A stretch of 64,000 bases of DNA from Blastocatellia bacterium (GTDB lineage Bacteria; Acidobacteriota; Blastocatellia; HR10), in NCBI GenBank assembly GCA_025055075.1, contig JANWYV010000015.1:37753-101752 (forward strand). Direction: 5' to 3'. Positions within the stretch are counted from its first letter, which is position 1. Every line of letters starts with the position of its first letter. The notes under the pieces are model-generated. The model did not search any database. It was not told the origin of the DNA and saw only the letters and a list, made by a program, of their open reading frames with translations. This document shows, in pieces, positions 1 through 9,028 of this stretch. The translations under genes and the position numbers were made by a program.

Positions 1-675
1 TCCGATCGGCGATTCAGCCTCGACCTTTGGTTCATCATTGATCCGTACGTGTGGCTGATCCTCAGCGTGCCGTGGTTGCTGCGACGCGCGCTCGGGCCCG
101 AGAGGTTGCGAAGACGGGGGACGGGATGGGAGTATCGCATCGCTGCGCTGCTCCTTGTGGGGTACATCGGACTCGCCGCGGGCGTGCAGATGACGGCGCT
201 TCGCCAGTTGGAAGCGTGGACGAGAGTGCAGGGGATCTCGGCGACGACGATCGGGGCAATTCCCGTTGCCTTCTCACCACTCCGTCGCAAGGGCATCGTC
301 ATGACTCCCGATCGCGTCTACGACATTCCGATCCGCGTGACGAGTGCTGATTTCGGACCGATCGCCACATATCCTTCGCCGTTTCGCACGGATGATCCGT
401 TCATCGTGCGCGCGTGGGCGACACCGCACGGAAAACGCTATCGGTGGTTCGCCCGCTTCCCGCTGGCCGTGCGCCTCGACGAAGAGGAGAGACAACGCGT
501 CATCCTGTACGATCTGAGATTCCAGCCGCGGTGGGAGGATCTGGGGATTGTCGGACGAACGGTCGCGCGCGCTCTCCTGAAGCGTTGGCCCGAGTTGATG
601 GAGCAAAAACGACAAGCCTTGGAGATCGTCTTCGACGCTCGTGGGCGCGCTGAGCGCATCGCCTTTTTGGATTGA
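1..675 (+). CDS. Metal-dependent hydrolase, YdjM-type membrane protein (C-terminal part)
   Basis: The reading frame is open from the first base of the window, so the gene is cut at its 5' end. About 224 residues are visible. The visible N-terminal stretch (LDLWFIIDPYVWLIL) and a following hydrophobic segment (AALLLVGYIGLAA) resemble the membrane-embedded region of the DUF457/YdjM family of predicted metal-dependent inner-membrane hydrolases. The remainder is a soluble tail of about 140 residues. The zinc-ligand histidines of the family would lie upstream of the window, so catalytic competence cannot be judged. The stop is 9 nt before truD, so the two are probably co-transcribed. The family call rests on general resemblance only. 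Confidence 0.6.
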   Translation, partial: SDRRFSLDLWFIIDPYVWLILSVPWLLRRALGPERLRRRGTGWEYRIAALLLVGYIGLAAGVQMTALRQLEAWTRVQGISATTIGAIPVAFSPLRRKGIVMTPDRVYDIPIRVTSADFGPIATYPSPFRTDDPFIVRAWATPHGKRYRWFARFPLAVRLDEEERQRVILYDLRFQPRWEDLGIVGRTVARALLKRWPELMEQKRQALEIVFDARGRAERIAFLD

Positions 676-684
676 GCGAGACCG

Positions 685-1944
685 ATGTCGGAGGATCGCA
701 CACCTCTCTCCAGCACCGAGGAATCGGCGGTCGAAGCGCAAGTTCGCCACGGGAGACCGATCGCGTACAAGATCAAGGTCATGCCGGAGGATTTTCAGGT
801 CGCGGAGATCTGCGATCTGACACCGTCTGAGCGCGGGCGGTATCGGCTCTATCGGTTGACGAAATCCGGATGGAACACGACCGATCTCTTGCGACGGCTG
901 GCGCGGCGGTTCGGCCTCCCCTACGAAGCGTTCTCCTACGGGGGACGGAAGGATCGTCATGCCCTCACGACACAATACATCACGATCCGCGACGAGCGCG
1001 ACTTTTCGCTCACTGAACCTGCGTTCTCGCTCCAGGCTCTGGGTTGGACGGATGAGCCGATGACGCCCGAATTCCTTCGGGGCAACGAATTCCGGATCAC
1101 TCTGCGGGCGATGCGCGCGGAAGAAGTCGTCCACCTGGAGCGTAATCTCCGCGCCGTGCGGGACTATGGCTTGCCGAACTATTTCGACGATCAGCGCTTC
1201 GGCTCCTATGATCGAAAGCGCGGCTTCATCGCCGAACGGCTCCTGAAGGATCAGTGGGAGGAGGCGCTGCGGATCTATCTCACCCTCATCTATCCTGAAG
1301 AGAAGCGAATGGCGAAGGAGCGCAAGCGCTATTTCCTCGAACACTGGGGGCAGTGGGAGGCATGCTTGGAACGAGCGAAGACGGTGACCGAGCGTCGCCT
1401 CTTTCGGTTCTTGCAACGACATCGGGGGGACTACGTGGGAGCGGTCAATCTTATCCCGCGCGAGGAGCTGGCCATGATCCTCTCGGCCTATCAGTCCTTC
1501 CTCTGGAACGAGATGGTGCGCGAGATCGTGCGGACGTGGGCATCGTCGGTTATGGAAGTCCGCGGCGTTGTCACGCGATACGCCTTTTACCTGACGCTCT
1601 CCCGCGATGCGCTCGACTACTTGCGGGGGGTGAAACTCCCTACGCCGGGGCCTCGTGCCTCGCTCGCCGATCCGTATCTGGAGCACGCCTATCGGACAGT
1701 CTTGGAGCGCGCGGGGATCGTTTCAGATCGAGTCTTCGCGCTGAAGAAGCTGCGACGGGCTTACGTGAAGGCCGTTCCGCGCGATGTGATCTTGTTTCCG
1801 GAGGAGCTGGAGCTGCGCGATGTGGCGCCGGATGAGCGATATCCAGGCCGCGTGAAAGCCGTGCTGCGCTTCATCCTTCCACGGGGCGCCTACGGGACCA
1901 TGGTCATCAAACGTCTCACACTGCGCCTCGAAGACGCGCCATAG
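685..1944 (+). CDS. truD: tRNA pseudouridine(13) synthase TruD
   Basis: This 419-residue protein isomerises U13 of tRNA-Glu to pseudouridine in the cytoplasm. The TruD motif GGRKDRHALTTQ is present at about residues 86-97 and contains the catalytic Asp (D90, equivalent to D80 of E. coli). The second family signature NYFDDQRFG lies at about 165-173. The length is slightly above the E. coli enzyme (about 350 aa) and in the range of longer bacterial and archaeal members. It starts 9 nt after the upstream membrane-protein gene with only a weak ribosome site, which suggests translational dependence on it. In gammaproteobacteria truD is directly followed by surE and pcm. Here surE-pcm lies about 12 kb downstream on the same strand. 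Confidence 0.95.
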   Translation: MSEDRTPLSSTEESAVEAQVRHGRPIAYKIKVMPEDFQVAEICDLTPSERGRYRLYRLTKSGWNTTDLLRRLARRFGLPYEAFSYGGRKDRHALTTQYITIRDERDFSLTEPAFSLQALGWTDEPMTPEFLRGNEFRITLRAMRAEEVVHLERNLRAVRDYGLPNYFDDQRFGSYDRKRGFIAERLLKDQWEEALRIYLTLIYPEEKRMAKERKRYFLEHWGQWEACLERAKTVTERRLFRFLQRHRGDYVGAVNLIPREELAMILSAYQSFLWNEMVREIVRTWASSVMEVRGVVTRYAFYLTLSRDALDYLRGVKLPTPGPRASLADPYLEHAYRTVLERAGIVSDRVFALKKLRRAYVKAVPRDVILFPEELELRDVAPDERYPGRVKAVLRFILPRGAYGTMVIKRLTLRLEDAP

Positions 1945-1998
1945 ATCGCTCTCAGCACGACGACACCGGTATCCGTGAAGCAACTTCTGCCGTCCACC

Positions 1999-2202
1999 TC
2001 ATGTGGATAAGGAGGACACCCATCGAGGCGGCGTCGGCGTGCCGCTTACCTTCTGCCAGAATTCCTGAGCGATCTTCACGCGCTCTTCATGCGTGCGCCC
2101 TTGCTCGAGTAACCGAAATAGCTCATGCAGGCGTTGCTTCCGCCGCTTCAGCTTCCGATGTCGGCGCTGGCGTAACTCCTGTGCGCGCGTTCCTGCTCCC
2201 AT
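1999..2202 (-). CDS. Small basic helical protein, unknown function
   Basis: A 67-residue protein, very rich in Arg and Lys in its first half (RQRRHRKLKRRKQRL), predicted mostly helical, with no signal peptide or membrane segment. The expression signals are unusually good: AAAGGAGG sits about 10 nt before the ATG, and a TTGACA-N17-TATAAA promoter lies 47-75 bases upstream. These make it a real gene despite its size. The basic helical pattern faintly recalls small RRRKRR-type proteins of Planctomycetes and Acidobacteria (DUF6800-like), but that is an impression only. Nucleic-acid or ribosome binding is a plausible guess from the charge. It is convergent with truD and stands alone. Confidence 0.75.
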   Translation of the reverse strand: MGAGTRAQELRQRRHRKLKRRKQRLHELFRLLEQGRTHEERVKIAQEFWQKVSGTPTPPRWVSSLST

Positions 2203-2248
2203 GGTGCATCAGCCTCCTTTCCGCTCCAGGGAGATCTCAAGGGCAAAA

Positions 2249-2277
2249 TTTATAGACGATCTCGGCTCCCTTGTCAA
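2249..2277 (-). promoter_or_regulatory. Sigma70-type promoter of the small basic protein gene
   Basis: Reading the minus strand, a perfect -35 TTGACA (2277-2272) is followed after exactly 17 bases by TATAAA (2254-2249), one mismatch from consensus. Transcription would start near 2242, giving a leader of about 40 bases that contains the AAAGGAGG ribosome site of the gene ending at 1999. Confidence 0.8.
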
Positions 2278-2455
2278 AATCGAGCCACTTCGATGTTCGC
2301 GCAGGAGATCCACCGGATTCGAAGAGACGAAATTACGCGCACGCCATGACCAGGGGAGACCTCACAAATCCCCTCCATGAGCGCACTCCCTGTTCAGACG
2401 ATGTCGGGGCTGGGCCTTTTGGGGTGGAGGTCGCTCGGTGAACGGGTGTGGGGCG

Positions 2456-5400
2456 TCATGCCCGTCCATACAGGATCTCCCGCGCGAGGGGGTTGTGCGG
2501 GTCCCATCGCAGGACACGACGAGCCCAGGTGCGCGCCTCGCGCTTTTGGCCGCTGCGCCAGAAGGCTTCCGCCAGGCCGAGGTAGCTTTCCACATGGAGA
2601 GGATCTCGATCCAGAGCCTTTTGAAATTGCTCGCGAGCGTCGCGGAATTGCCCGGCGTTCAGGAGAAAGAGCCCGTAGTTGTAGTACGCCATCGCTTGCT
2701 TCGAATGAGTGCGCGTGATCTCTTCGAAGAGAGCGCGCGCTCGGGTGGTCTCGCCCATCTCGGCGGTGATCATGGCCACCAACGTGCGTGCTTGGAAATG
2801 CTGAGGATTCGCCTCGACGCTGCGCCGAGCGAGCGCGAGGGCATCGGCCAACGCTCCCTGCTGGAATCGAAGTGCGGCCAAGTGAAAGAGTGCGATCCCG
2901 TTTCCAGGATCAGCCTGTAGCCATCGTTGGCATGTCTCTTCGAGAGCCGCGACTTCGCGGGCTCCGGCCAAGCAGGCCGCGTAGCGCTCCAGGAGGCGGG
3001 AACTTTCTGCCGCCGTTCGAGCAGACATTGCACGCGATCTCGGGATTGGGGCCAGGGCCTTCTCAGCGTCCTCCCGAAGGATGGCGAGACACTGATCATA
3101 GCGCCCCTCCTCTTCGTACCACGTCGCGAGCGCCAGCCGTGCGTCAAGATTGCGCGGATCGTCTTTCAGCACTTGCTCGTAGAGCGCTTTCGCTTCGGCT
3201 CGCAGCTCGCGCGTGCGGGCGACGCGAAGCAGTCCCTCCAGGGCTTCTCGCGCACGAGGATAGCGCTCGATGGCGCGCCGGTATTCGCTGAACGCTTCCG
3301 AGAAGCTCTCGGCGCGCTCATACATCCGTCCTTTGTTTTGAAAGCTCTCCCAGGTCGCGCGCTGTAAGATCGCTCGAATCGCCGGAGGCGGTGGCAGCGC
3401 GCGGGGGAATCCCTGCAACGCTTGAAGATTCGATCGGCTCGTCTGCGCGTGCATTGCCCGTGGACTGGAGAATTCCAAGACGGGGTGATCATCCGTATGA
3501 AGCGGTGCCCCCTGAGCGAAGCGACCGAGGTCATCGTCGCGCATCACATAGAGGCTGAGCACGGCGTAGAGATCCGAGATCCCGAGGCGTTCGAGATCTT
3601 CCCGCACCGTCGCGCGATGGAAATTCTGCTCCAGACGCGTCAGATCGAGATCGAAAGTGGGATCCTTCGCCCCGATCAGCAGCAGATCGTTCTCGTTGAG
3701 CATCCAGAGGGATGCGCGGGGGAAGACCGCGTGGAACGTCCGCAGCAGCGTCTGCAGATCTCGCAGGGACATGTTGTAGCTATGGAACCATTGGCAGAGG
3801 AGCCCGCGGTCGGTCAACCGTGCTCGCGCCAATTGGAAGAATTCACGGGTGAAGAGCGCGCTCATGCCCGCCATCCACGGATTCGAAGGTTCGGAGATGA
3901 TGACGTCGTACGATTCCTTGGCGAGCAGCAGATGGTTCCGTCCGTCGCCGAGAATCAGGCGAGCGCGCGAATCGTCGAGAACTCGATCATTGACATGCTC
4001 GAAGAACCGAGCTGCGCGCACGACCTCGGGCGAGATCTCCACGATGTCCACCCGCTCGAGCGGATGCTTCAGGGCGGCGCCCGCTGTCACTCCGCTCCCC
4101 AGGCCGATGACACACGCCCGTCGGGGGCGATCGGCCAGGAGAAGTGGCAGGTGCGCCAGCAATTTTTGCGTGAACATGTCGGCTCCGCCATCGCTCGCGT
4201 CTACCTTTCCATCGAGCGAGAGTTGATGTTCCTCCCCCACGCGGCGGACGGCGACTGTGGCTAGGGCGCCCTCTTTGTAGAAGAGCAGGTCGCCACGATG
4301 GGCGATGATCTCCACATCCACGTCGGCATAGTATGGCGCATATTTGTAGAGTCCGGCCGAGAGTCGTTCCACGTCCCATCGCGGGATGAGCGCAAAGAGC
4401 AGGAAGAAGAGGCCGAGGAGACCTGCCACAAGGCTTAGGCGAATGCTCGCTCGGGGCGAGAGCGACAGCAACAGCCCCGCGCTGATTCCCACGTTGATGA
4501 GGATGCCAACCCAGAACGTGCGCTCTGTCCCCAGATGGGGGATGAGCAGAAGTCCAGTCAGCAGTGAGCCCAGAACGGCTCCGATGGTGTTCGCAGCCAA
4601 AGCTCCTCCTGTGTCCCTACCAATGGCGCGCTCTTCTCGAAGGTAGAGCTTGACGATCACAGGGAACGCGGCTCCCGAGAGCATCGTGGGGACGAGCAAG
4701 AGGCCGGCGATGATCGCCCCTTGTATCAACTGAAGTCGAGCGTAGTGCTCGGCATGGATCTGCACGATCTCGCTCACCACAAGCGGCAGGCGATTGAGGA
4801 TCGGCAAGGTCGCGGTGACCGAGAGTCCCAGGAGGGTGTAGAGGCTCGCTAAGAGCCGCGTGAGCTTCGCTCGTCCGTCGGCGCGCTCTCCCCACCGATC
4901 GCTCCACGGAGCGAGCAAACGACTCCCCAGCGCGAGCCCCAAGATGAAGATCGTCAACATCAGACCGAATGCATAGACGGTCGGCCCGAGTAAAAGAGCA
5001 AGGACGCGCGTATAAGCGACCTCATAGAGGAGCGCGGCGAATCCGGAGAAGAAGAAGACAAGCAGAAGGGAAGGAGAATGGAGCAGTGACGATTCCGAAG
5101 CAACGTCTCGTTGCCGCGTGCCCTCGAAGACGCCATCGGGGCGGCATCCGATTGAGAGGAGCGCTTCATGGCGTTCTTCGATGGAGACAGTGCGGGCACA
5201 TCCGAAGGCGATCGCGGCGACGAGGATATTCAGTGCGACGGCGAGCAGTTGCGTTCGGCTGAGCCCCAGCGCGGGGATGAGGAGGAAGCCGCTGCTAAAA
5301 CTACCCGCCGCTGCGCCGAACGTATTAATGGCATAGAGCCGACCGATCTCACGACCAAGCTGCGCGAAGCGCCCGCGACCGAAGAACGCGCTGAGTACGG

Positions 5401-5821
5401 GGAATGTCCCCCCCATGAGCGCGGTTGGGGGAAGCAAAAGAAATGCGCTCGCGATCGCCTTCACCGTCGTGAAGAGCGCCGGAGATAGAGTGCGATGCCC
5501 GAAGATCAACAACGGTTCGAGCCACCACCGACTTCCCAACAATGCGAGCGCCCAGAGCCCGATGCCTAACTCCATAAGCGCATACGCGCGAAGCAGCGTC
5601 GAGGGACGGGCCCGCAGCGTCGCCCATCGTCCGAATCCATAACTGCCAATGGCCAATCCCCCCATGAAGACGGCGAGGATGAAGCTCGTGGAGAGGAGCG
5701 CGTTCCCGAACACGAGTGAGAGAGCGCGCATCCAGACGACTTCGTAGACGAGGCCGCAAAATCCCGAGAGCAGGACGCTCAGCATCAGCGCATGTCGGAG
5801 GCGATCCCGACGGTTCGACAT
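2456..5821 (-). CDS. Fused MFS-like / spermidine-synthase-like / TPR protein
   Basis: The 1,121-residue protein has three parts. Residues 10-210 and 250-480 are two membrane halves, each opening with the SGF..L.YEV motif typical of SpeE-associated MFS proteins. Residues about 500-740 are a spermidine-synthase-like Rossmann methyltransferase fold (GLGSG at 573-577, GDGRN at 625-629). Residues about 830-1121 are TPRs. The aminopropyltransferase motif, normally D-x-x-D-P after the last core strand, reads SEPSNPW (643-649), so the catalytic Asp is changed to Glu and the second Asp to Asn. True spermidine synthesis is therefore doubtful, and the substrate is unknown. The start at 5821 was chosen because the first SGF motif follows directly and the frame upstream runs antisense through the next gene. 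It is divergent from the TonB-type receptor gene. Confidence 0.85.
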   Translation of the reverse strand: MSNRRDRLRHALMLSVLLSGFCGLVYEVVWMRALSLVFGNALLSTSFILAVFMGGLAIGSYGFGRWATLRARPSTLLRAYALMELGIGLWALALLGSRWWLEPLLIFGHRTLSPALFTTVKAIASAFLLLPPTALMGGTFPVLSAFFGRGRFAQLGREIGRLYAINTFGAAAGSFSSGFLLIPALGLSRTQLLAVALNILVAAIAFGCARTVSIEERHEALLSIGCRPDGVFEGTRQRDVASESSLLHSPSLLLVFFFSGFAALLYEVAYTRVLALLLGPTVYAFGLMLTIFILGLALGSRLLAPWSDRWGERADGRAKLTRLLASLYTLLGLSVTATLPILNRLPLVVSEIVQIHAEHYARLQLIQGAIIAGLLLVPTMLSGAAFPVIVKLYLREERAIGRDTGGALAANTIGAVLGSLLTGLLLIPHLGTERTFWVGILINVGISAGLLLSLSPRASIRLSLVAGLLGLFFLLFALIPRWDVERLSAGLYKYAPYYADVDVEIIAHRGDLLFYKEGALATVAVRRVGEEHQLSLDGKVDASDGGADMFTQKLLAHLPLLLADRPRRACVIGLGSGVTAGAALKHPLERVDIVEISPEVVRAARFFEHVNDRVLDDSRARLILGDGRNHLLLAKESYDVIISEPSNPWMAGMSALFTREFFQLARARLTDRGLLCQWFHSYNMSLRDLQTLLRTFHAVFPRASLWMLNENDLLLIGAKDPTFDLDLTRLEQNFHRATVREDLERLGISDLYAVLSLYVMRDDDLGRFAQGAPLHTDDHPVLEFSSPRAMHAQTSRSNLQALQGFPRALPPPPAIRAILQRATWESFQNKGRMYERAESFSEAFSEYRRAIERYPRAREALEGLLRVARTRELRAEAKALYEQVLKDDPRNLDARLALATWYEEEGRYDQCLAILREDAEKALAPIPRSRAMSARTAAESSRLLERYAACLAGAREVAALEETCQRWLQADPGNGIALFHLAALRFQQGALADALALARRSVEANPQHFQARTLVAMITAEMGETTRARALFEEITRTHSKQAMAYYNYGLFLLNAGQFRDAREQFQKALDRDPLHVESYLGLAEAFWRSGQKREARTWARRVLRWDPHNPLAREILYGRA

Positions 5822-5923
5822 AATTCGGCGCCCGAAGTGTATCCGAAAAGGCAGCGGCGGGTCAACGCGATGGAGATCGCAGGCAAGCGCAGCGAAAACG
5901 CACGCCGGTGCGGTAAAAGTATA

Positions 5924-5952
5924 TTGCCTCGCGTGGGGACTTATGGTATAAA
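5924..5952 (+). promoter_or_regulatory. Sigma70-type promoter of the TonB-type receptor gene
   Basis: TTGCCT at 5924-5929, a 17-base spacer and TATAAA at 5947-5952. Transcription would start near 5959, about 34 bases before the ATG, with AAGGAGGGAGG in the leader. Confidence 0.7.
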
Positions 5953-5992
5953 TTTGCCGCACTTGCGACCAAACTAAGGAGGGAGGAAGAGT

Positions 5993-8869
5993 ATGGCGAG
6001 GAAGTGGTGGGGTCTGACGCTCGCTCTTCTCCTCAGTGCGTCGCCTCTCCTTGTGTTCGCTCAGGAGATCACAGGGAATATCAATGGGCGCGTCACGGAT
6101 GAGAAGGGCGATCCGATTCATGGCGTGAAGGTCACGCTGACGAGTCCCGTGCTGATGGGCGAGCGAGTGACGACGACGAGCGAACTGGGCACGTATGCGT
6201 TCACGGCTTTGCCTCCGGGCATGTACACGCTCAAGTTCGAGGCGCAAGGGTTCAGGACGCTCATCCGCACGGACATCGAGGTCCGCGTGGGATTCACAGC
6301 GACCATCAACGCGAAACTTGACGTCGCGGCCATCGAGGAGACCGTGACGGTCGTCGGTGAGACGCCGATCCTGGACGTCTCGACGACGCAGGTGGGCGTC
6401 AACTATACGGAGCGATTGCTGAAGGAACTGCCGACAGCGCGCGACATCTGGGTGACGCTGGCGATGACGCCGGGCGTCACGATGGTCGGGCGGCATGATG
6501 TTGGAGGCTCGACGGCGGGGACGCAGACGGCCTATCGGAACTACGGCGCGCGAGGCCAGAACTGGCCGAACATTGACGGTGTGATTACGGCCGAAGGTTC
6601 GGAGGCAGCCGGATTCTACTACGACTACGGTGCGTTCACTGAGATGCAGATTGTGGCGGCCTCGAACAGCGCGGAGGTTCCCGTTCCCGGCACTTTCATC
6701 AACACGGTCATCAAGACTGGGACCAATGAATTTCACGGCGACCTCTACGTGGACTACGAGCGCGAGGGGTGGAATTCCGATAACGTGAAAGGGCGGAGCT
6801 ACAAGTTGCCCACGGGGGCCGTCCTCCCGCTTGTGGACATGGGCATCCCGCGCGCGGCGAAGATCAAGCTCTACAACGACTGGAACGCGAATGTAGGCGG
6901 GCGGATCATTCGTGATAAGCTCTGGTGGTTCGCTTCCTGGCGCGATCAGCGCAATCATGCTGGCGCGCTCGGATGGGTCTCGCCGAAAGGAGAAAAGGAC
7001 TTCTTCCCCACGCGCTTGCAGAATCAGACGATCAAGCTGACGTATCAGCTCACGTCGAAGAATACGATCCACTGGTTCGCACAAGGCGGGCGCAAGATCC
7101 AACCCTATCGGAATTGGCTCGCGCCGGCTCCGGATCGGTTCACCTCTCCTGATGCCGTCGCCAATCAAGACTCCTGGTCTTGGGCTGGGAAGATCCAGTG
7201 GGTTTCCACGCTCACCCCGAAGGTGTTGCTGGACGTGAACGTCGGACACATGGGCTACGACTGGCCGCAACGGCCGTATAGCAATCGGCCGCGCTACCGC
7301 GACTTCAACAACTCGCTCTTTCAAATCGGTCCGCCTGAAGGCGCGTTCTTCCTGAACGAGCAGCGACGCTGGCAGTGGCAAGGTCATCTCTCCTGGCGCG
7401 TGGATAATTTCCTGCGCGGGAGCCATAACTTGAAGTTCGGCATCTGGCGGCTTTTCGAAGCCCGACGACGAACGGAATACGGCGTCTGGGCGGGCAATGC
7501 GCGCGACGTCGTCTATTGGTTCCGCGGCTGCACGGGCGTGGCCCCGAACCTCTCCTGCGATACGGCGACCCCGGTCGAGATCCGGCAGTACAACTATCCG
7601 TGGTTCTTCCATCACGGGCTGCACACGACGTCGTTCTTCGTGCAGGACGGATGGGAGTTGGGACGACATCTCCGGCTCAATCTCGGGATGCGTCTGGATA
7701 GCTATCGCAATTTCTGGCGAGATCAGAAGCAGCCGGCGGGCCGCTTCCAACAGGAATACGTGATCCCGAAAAACGATGACGTGCTCAGTTGGACGAGCGT
7801 TGCTCCGCGCTTGGGTCTGGCCTGGGACCTGTTTGGCGACACGAAGACCGTGATCCGCCTGAGCTATGGGCGTTATTACTTCAATCCGAGCACGGACATC
7901 GTGGCGGCGGTGAATCCCTCGACGCTCACTTACAAGCGATTCGCCTGGAACGACAGGAACGGCGATCGCGATTGGTCGCCCGATGAGTTGACGCTGATTG
8001 ACGTCGTGGGCGGACAAAATCGTAGGCTCGATCCGAATGTCAAGCATCCCTACACGGATGAATTCACGGCGGGGATCGAGCGCGAGCTCATGCGCGATCT
8101 CTCGGTCCGCTTCAACTTCGTGCGGAAGTTCGAGAAGAATCGGTGGACGAGCTTTCCGCTCCACGCCCCCTTCTCGGCTTACAATGTGCCGGTGACGGTG
8201 ACCGATCCCGGACGCGATGGGCGGGTTGGGACGGCAGACGATCGTCAGATCACGCTCTACGATATTGATGATCCGGCGCGGCTGGCGAATCCGCGATTCC
8301 TCATCGCGACGAATCCGGCTTATCAGAATAACTTCGCGGCTTACGAGATCGAGGTCCTCAAGCGGATGTCGCGGCGGTGGATGCTGCTCACTGGGTACAC
8401 GATCCAGAAGCTCAACGGGTGGACCGAGGGGATCAACGATCAGTATCCGACCAATCCGAATGCGCTGCTCAACAGCGCGCGTCACACCTGGGAATGGCTC
8501 TACAAGCTGCAGGGGATTTACGAGTTGCCCTGGGGCTTCCAGTTCAGTACCGTCTTCAAGCACCAACGGGGTGATCCTTATCGGCGAACGTTTGCCGCCA
8601 CGCTTCCGAGGCTGCGGACCGTCACTGTCGCGACCGAGGGATTTGATTCCGGCCTGCGCTTGCCGAACGTGAACATTTGGGACGTGCGCCTCATGAAACG
8701 CTTCCGGATCGCCGAGCGGCATCGCCTTGATGCGATGTTCGACCTCTTCAACGTGCTCAATGCGAACACGCCGCTGGAGGTCGTGACGACGACGGGGGCG
8801 CGCTTCGGACAACCGACGCGTATCCTGGGGCCGCGCGTCTTCCGCTTGGCGTTCCGATATTCGTTCTGA
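5993..8869 (+). CDS. Oar-like TonB-dependent receptor with carboxypeptidase-regulatory domain
   Basis: A 958-residue outer-membrane protein. Residues 1-24 are a Sec signal peptide ending near VFAQE. Residues about 27-110 form a carboxypeptidase-regulatory-like beta sandwich (GRVTDEKGDPIHGVKVTLTS). Residues about 115-220 correspond to a plug. The rest is a beta barrel rich in Trp, Tyr and Arg, ending in FRYSF, the terminal aromatic pattern recognised by the BAM machinery. This architecture is greatly expanded in Acidobacteriota. The ligand is unknown: no TonB box could be assigned. A near-consensus promoter and a strong AAGGAGGGAGG ribosome site precede it. The next genes encode exported peptidase-like and BNR-repeat proteins, so a role in polymer or peptide uptake is possible but unproven. 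Confidence 0.9.
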   Translation: MARKWWGLTLALLLSASPLLVFAQEITGNINGRVTDEKGDPIHGVKVTLTSPVLMGERVTTTSELGTYAFTALPPGMYTLKFEAQGFRTLIRTDIEVRVGFTATINAKLDVAAIEETVTVVGETPILDVSTTQVGVNYTERLLKELPTARDIWVTLAMTPGVTMVGRHDVGGSTAGTQTAYRNYGARGQNWPNIDGVITAEGSEAAGFYYDYGAFTEMQIVAASNSAEVPVPGTFINTVIKTGTNEFHGDLYVDYEREGWNSDNVKGRSYKLPTGAVLPLVDMGIPRAAKIKLYNDWNANVGGRIIRDKLWWFASWRDQRNHAGALGWVSPKGEKDFFPTRLQNQTIKLTYQLTSKNTIHWFAQGGRKIQPYRNWLAPAPDRFTSPDAVANQDSWSWAGKIQWVSTLTPKVLLDVNVGHMGYDWPQRPYSNRPRYRDFNNSLFQIGPPEGAFFLNEQRRWQWQGHLSWRVDNFLRGSHNLKFGIWRLFEARRRTEYGVWAGNARDVVYWFRGCTGVAPNLSCDTATPVEIRQYNYPWFFHHGLHTTSFFVQDGWELGRHLRLNLGMRLDSYRNFWRDQKQPAGRFQQEYVIPKNDDVLSWTSVAPRLGLAWDLFGDTKTVIRLSYGRYYFNPSTDIVAAVNPSTLTYKRFAWNDRNGDRDWSPDELTLIDVVGGQNRRLDPNVKHPYTDEFTAGIERELMRDLSVRFNFVRKFEKNRWTSFPLHAPFSAYNVPVTVTDPGRDGRVGTADDRQITLYDIDDPARLANPRFLIATNPAYQNNFAAYEIEVLKRMSRRWMLLTGYTIQKLNGWTEGINDQYPTNPNALLNSARHTWEWLYKLQGIYELPWGFQFSTVFKHQRGDPYRRTFAATLPRLRTVTVATEGFDSGLRLPNVNIWDVRLMKRFRIAERHRLDAMFDLFNVLNANTPLEVVTTTGARFGQPTRILGPRVFRLAFRYSF

Positions 8870-8880
8870 AAAGACGGACT

Positions 8881-8910
8881 CATCGGTCGCCCGGCCACGG
8901 GCGACCGATG
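8881..8910 (+). terminator. Perfect 12-bp hairpin after the receptor gene
   Basis: CATCGGTCGCCC (8881-8892) pairs perfectly with GGGCGACCGATG (8899-8910) around a 6-base loop, 12 bases after the stop codon. A second palindrome, CGCCCATATGGGCG, follows at about 8912-8925. No T-run follows, so this may be a mRNA-stabilising or Rho-assisted end rather than a classic intrinsic terminator. Confidence 0.55.
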
Positions 8911-9028
8911 GCGCCCATATGGGCGATCTCAGATATGGCAGCGAGCGCCGCGTCTTACAGGGGATGAGTCGGTCTCGCTGCCGATTTTTCTCTTCTCGAG
9001 GACCTCGTCAGGGAAAGGAGGGGAAACG

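Noticed and set aside
274..1686. Open minus-strand frame of about 470 codons
   Set aside because: Antisense to truD and the partial membrane protein. No ribosome site and no recognisable domain.
2456..5821. Annotation as speE (spermidine synthase)
   Set aside because: The catalytic Asp motif is changed and the protein is a membrane/TPR fusion, so only spermidine-synthase-like is justified.
5822..8812. Open minus-strand frame of about 997 codons extending the SpeE-like protein upstream
   Set aside because: It runs antisense through the well-supported TonB-type receptor gene and translates to Arg/His/Pro-rich sequence without domain content. It is a by-product of high GC at third positions.
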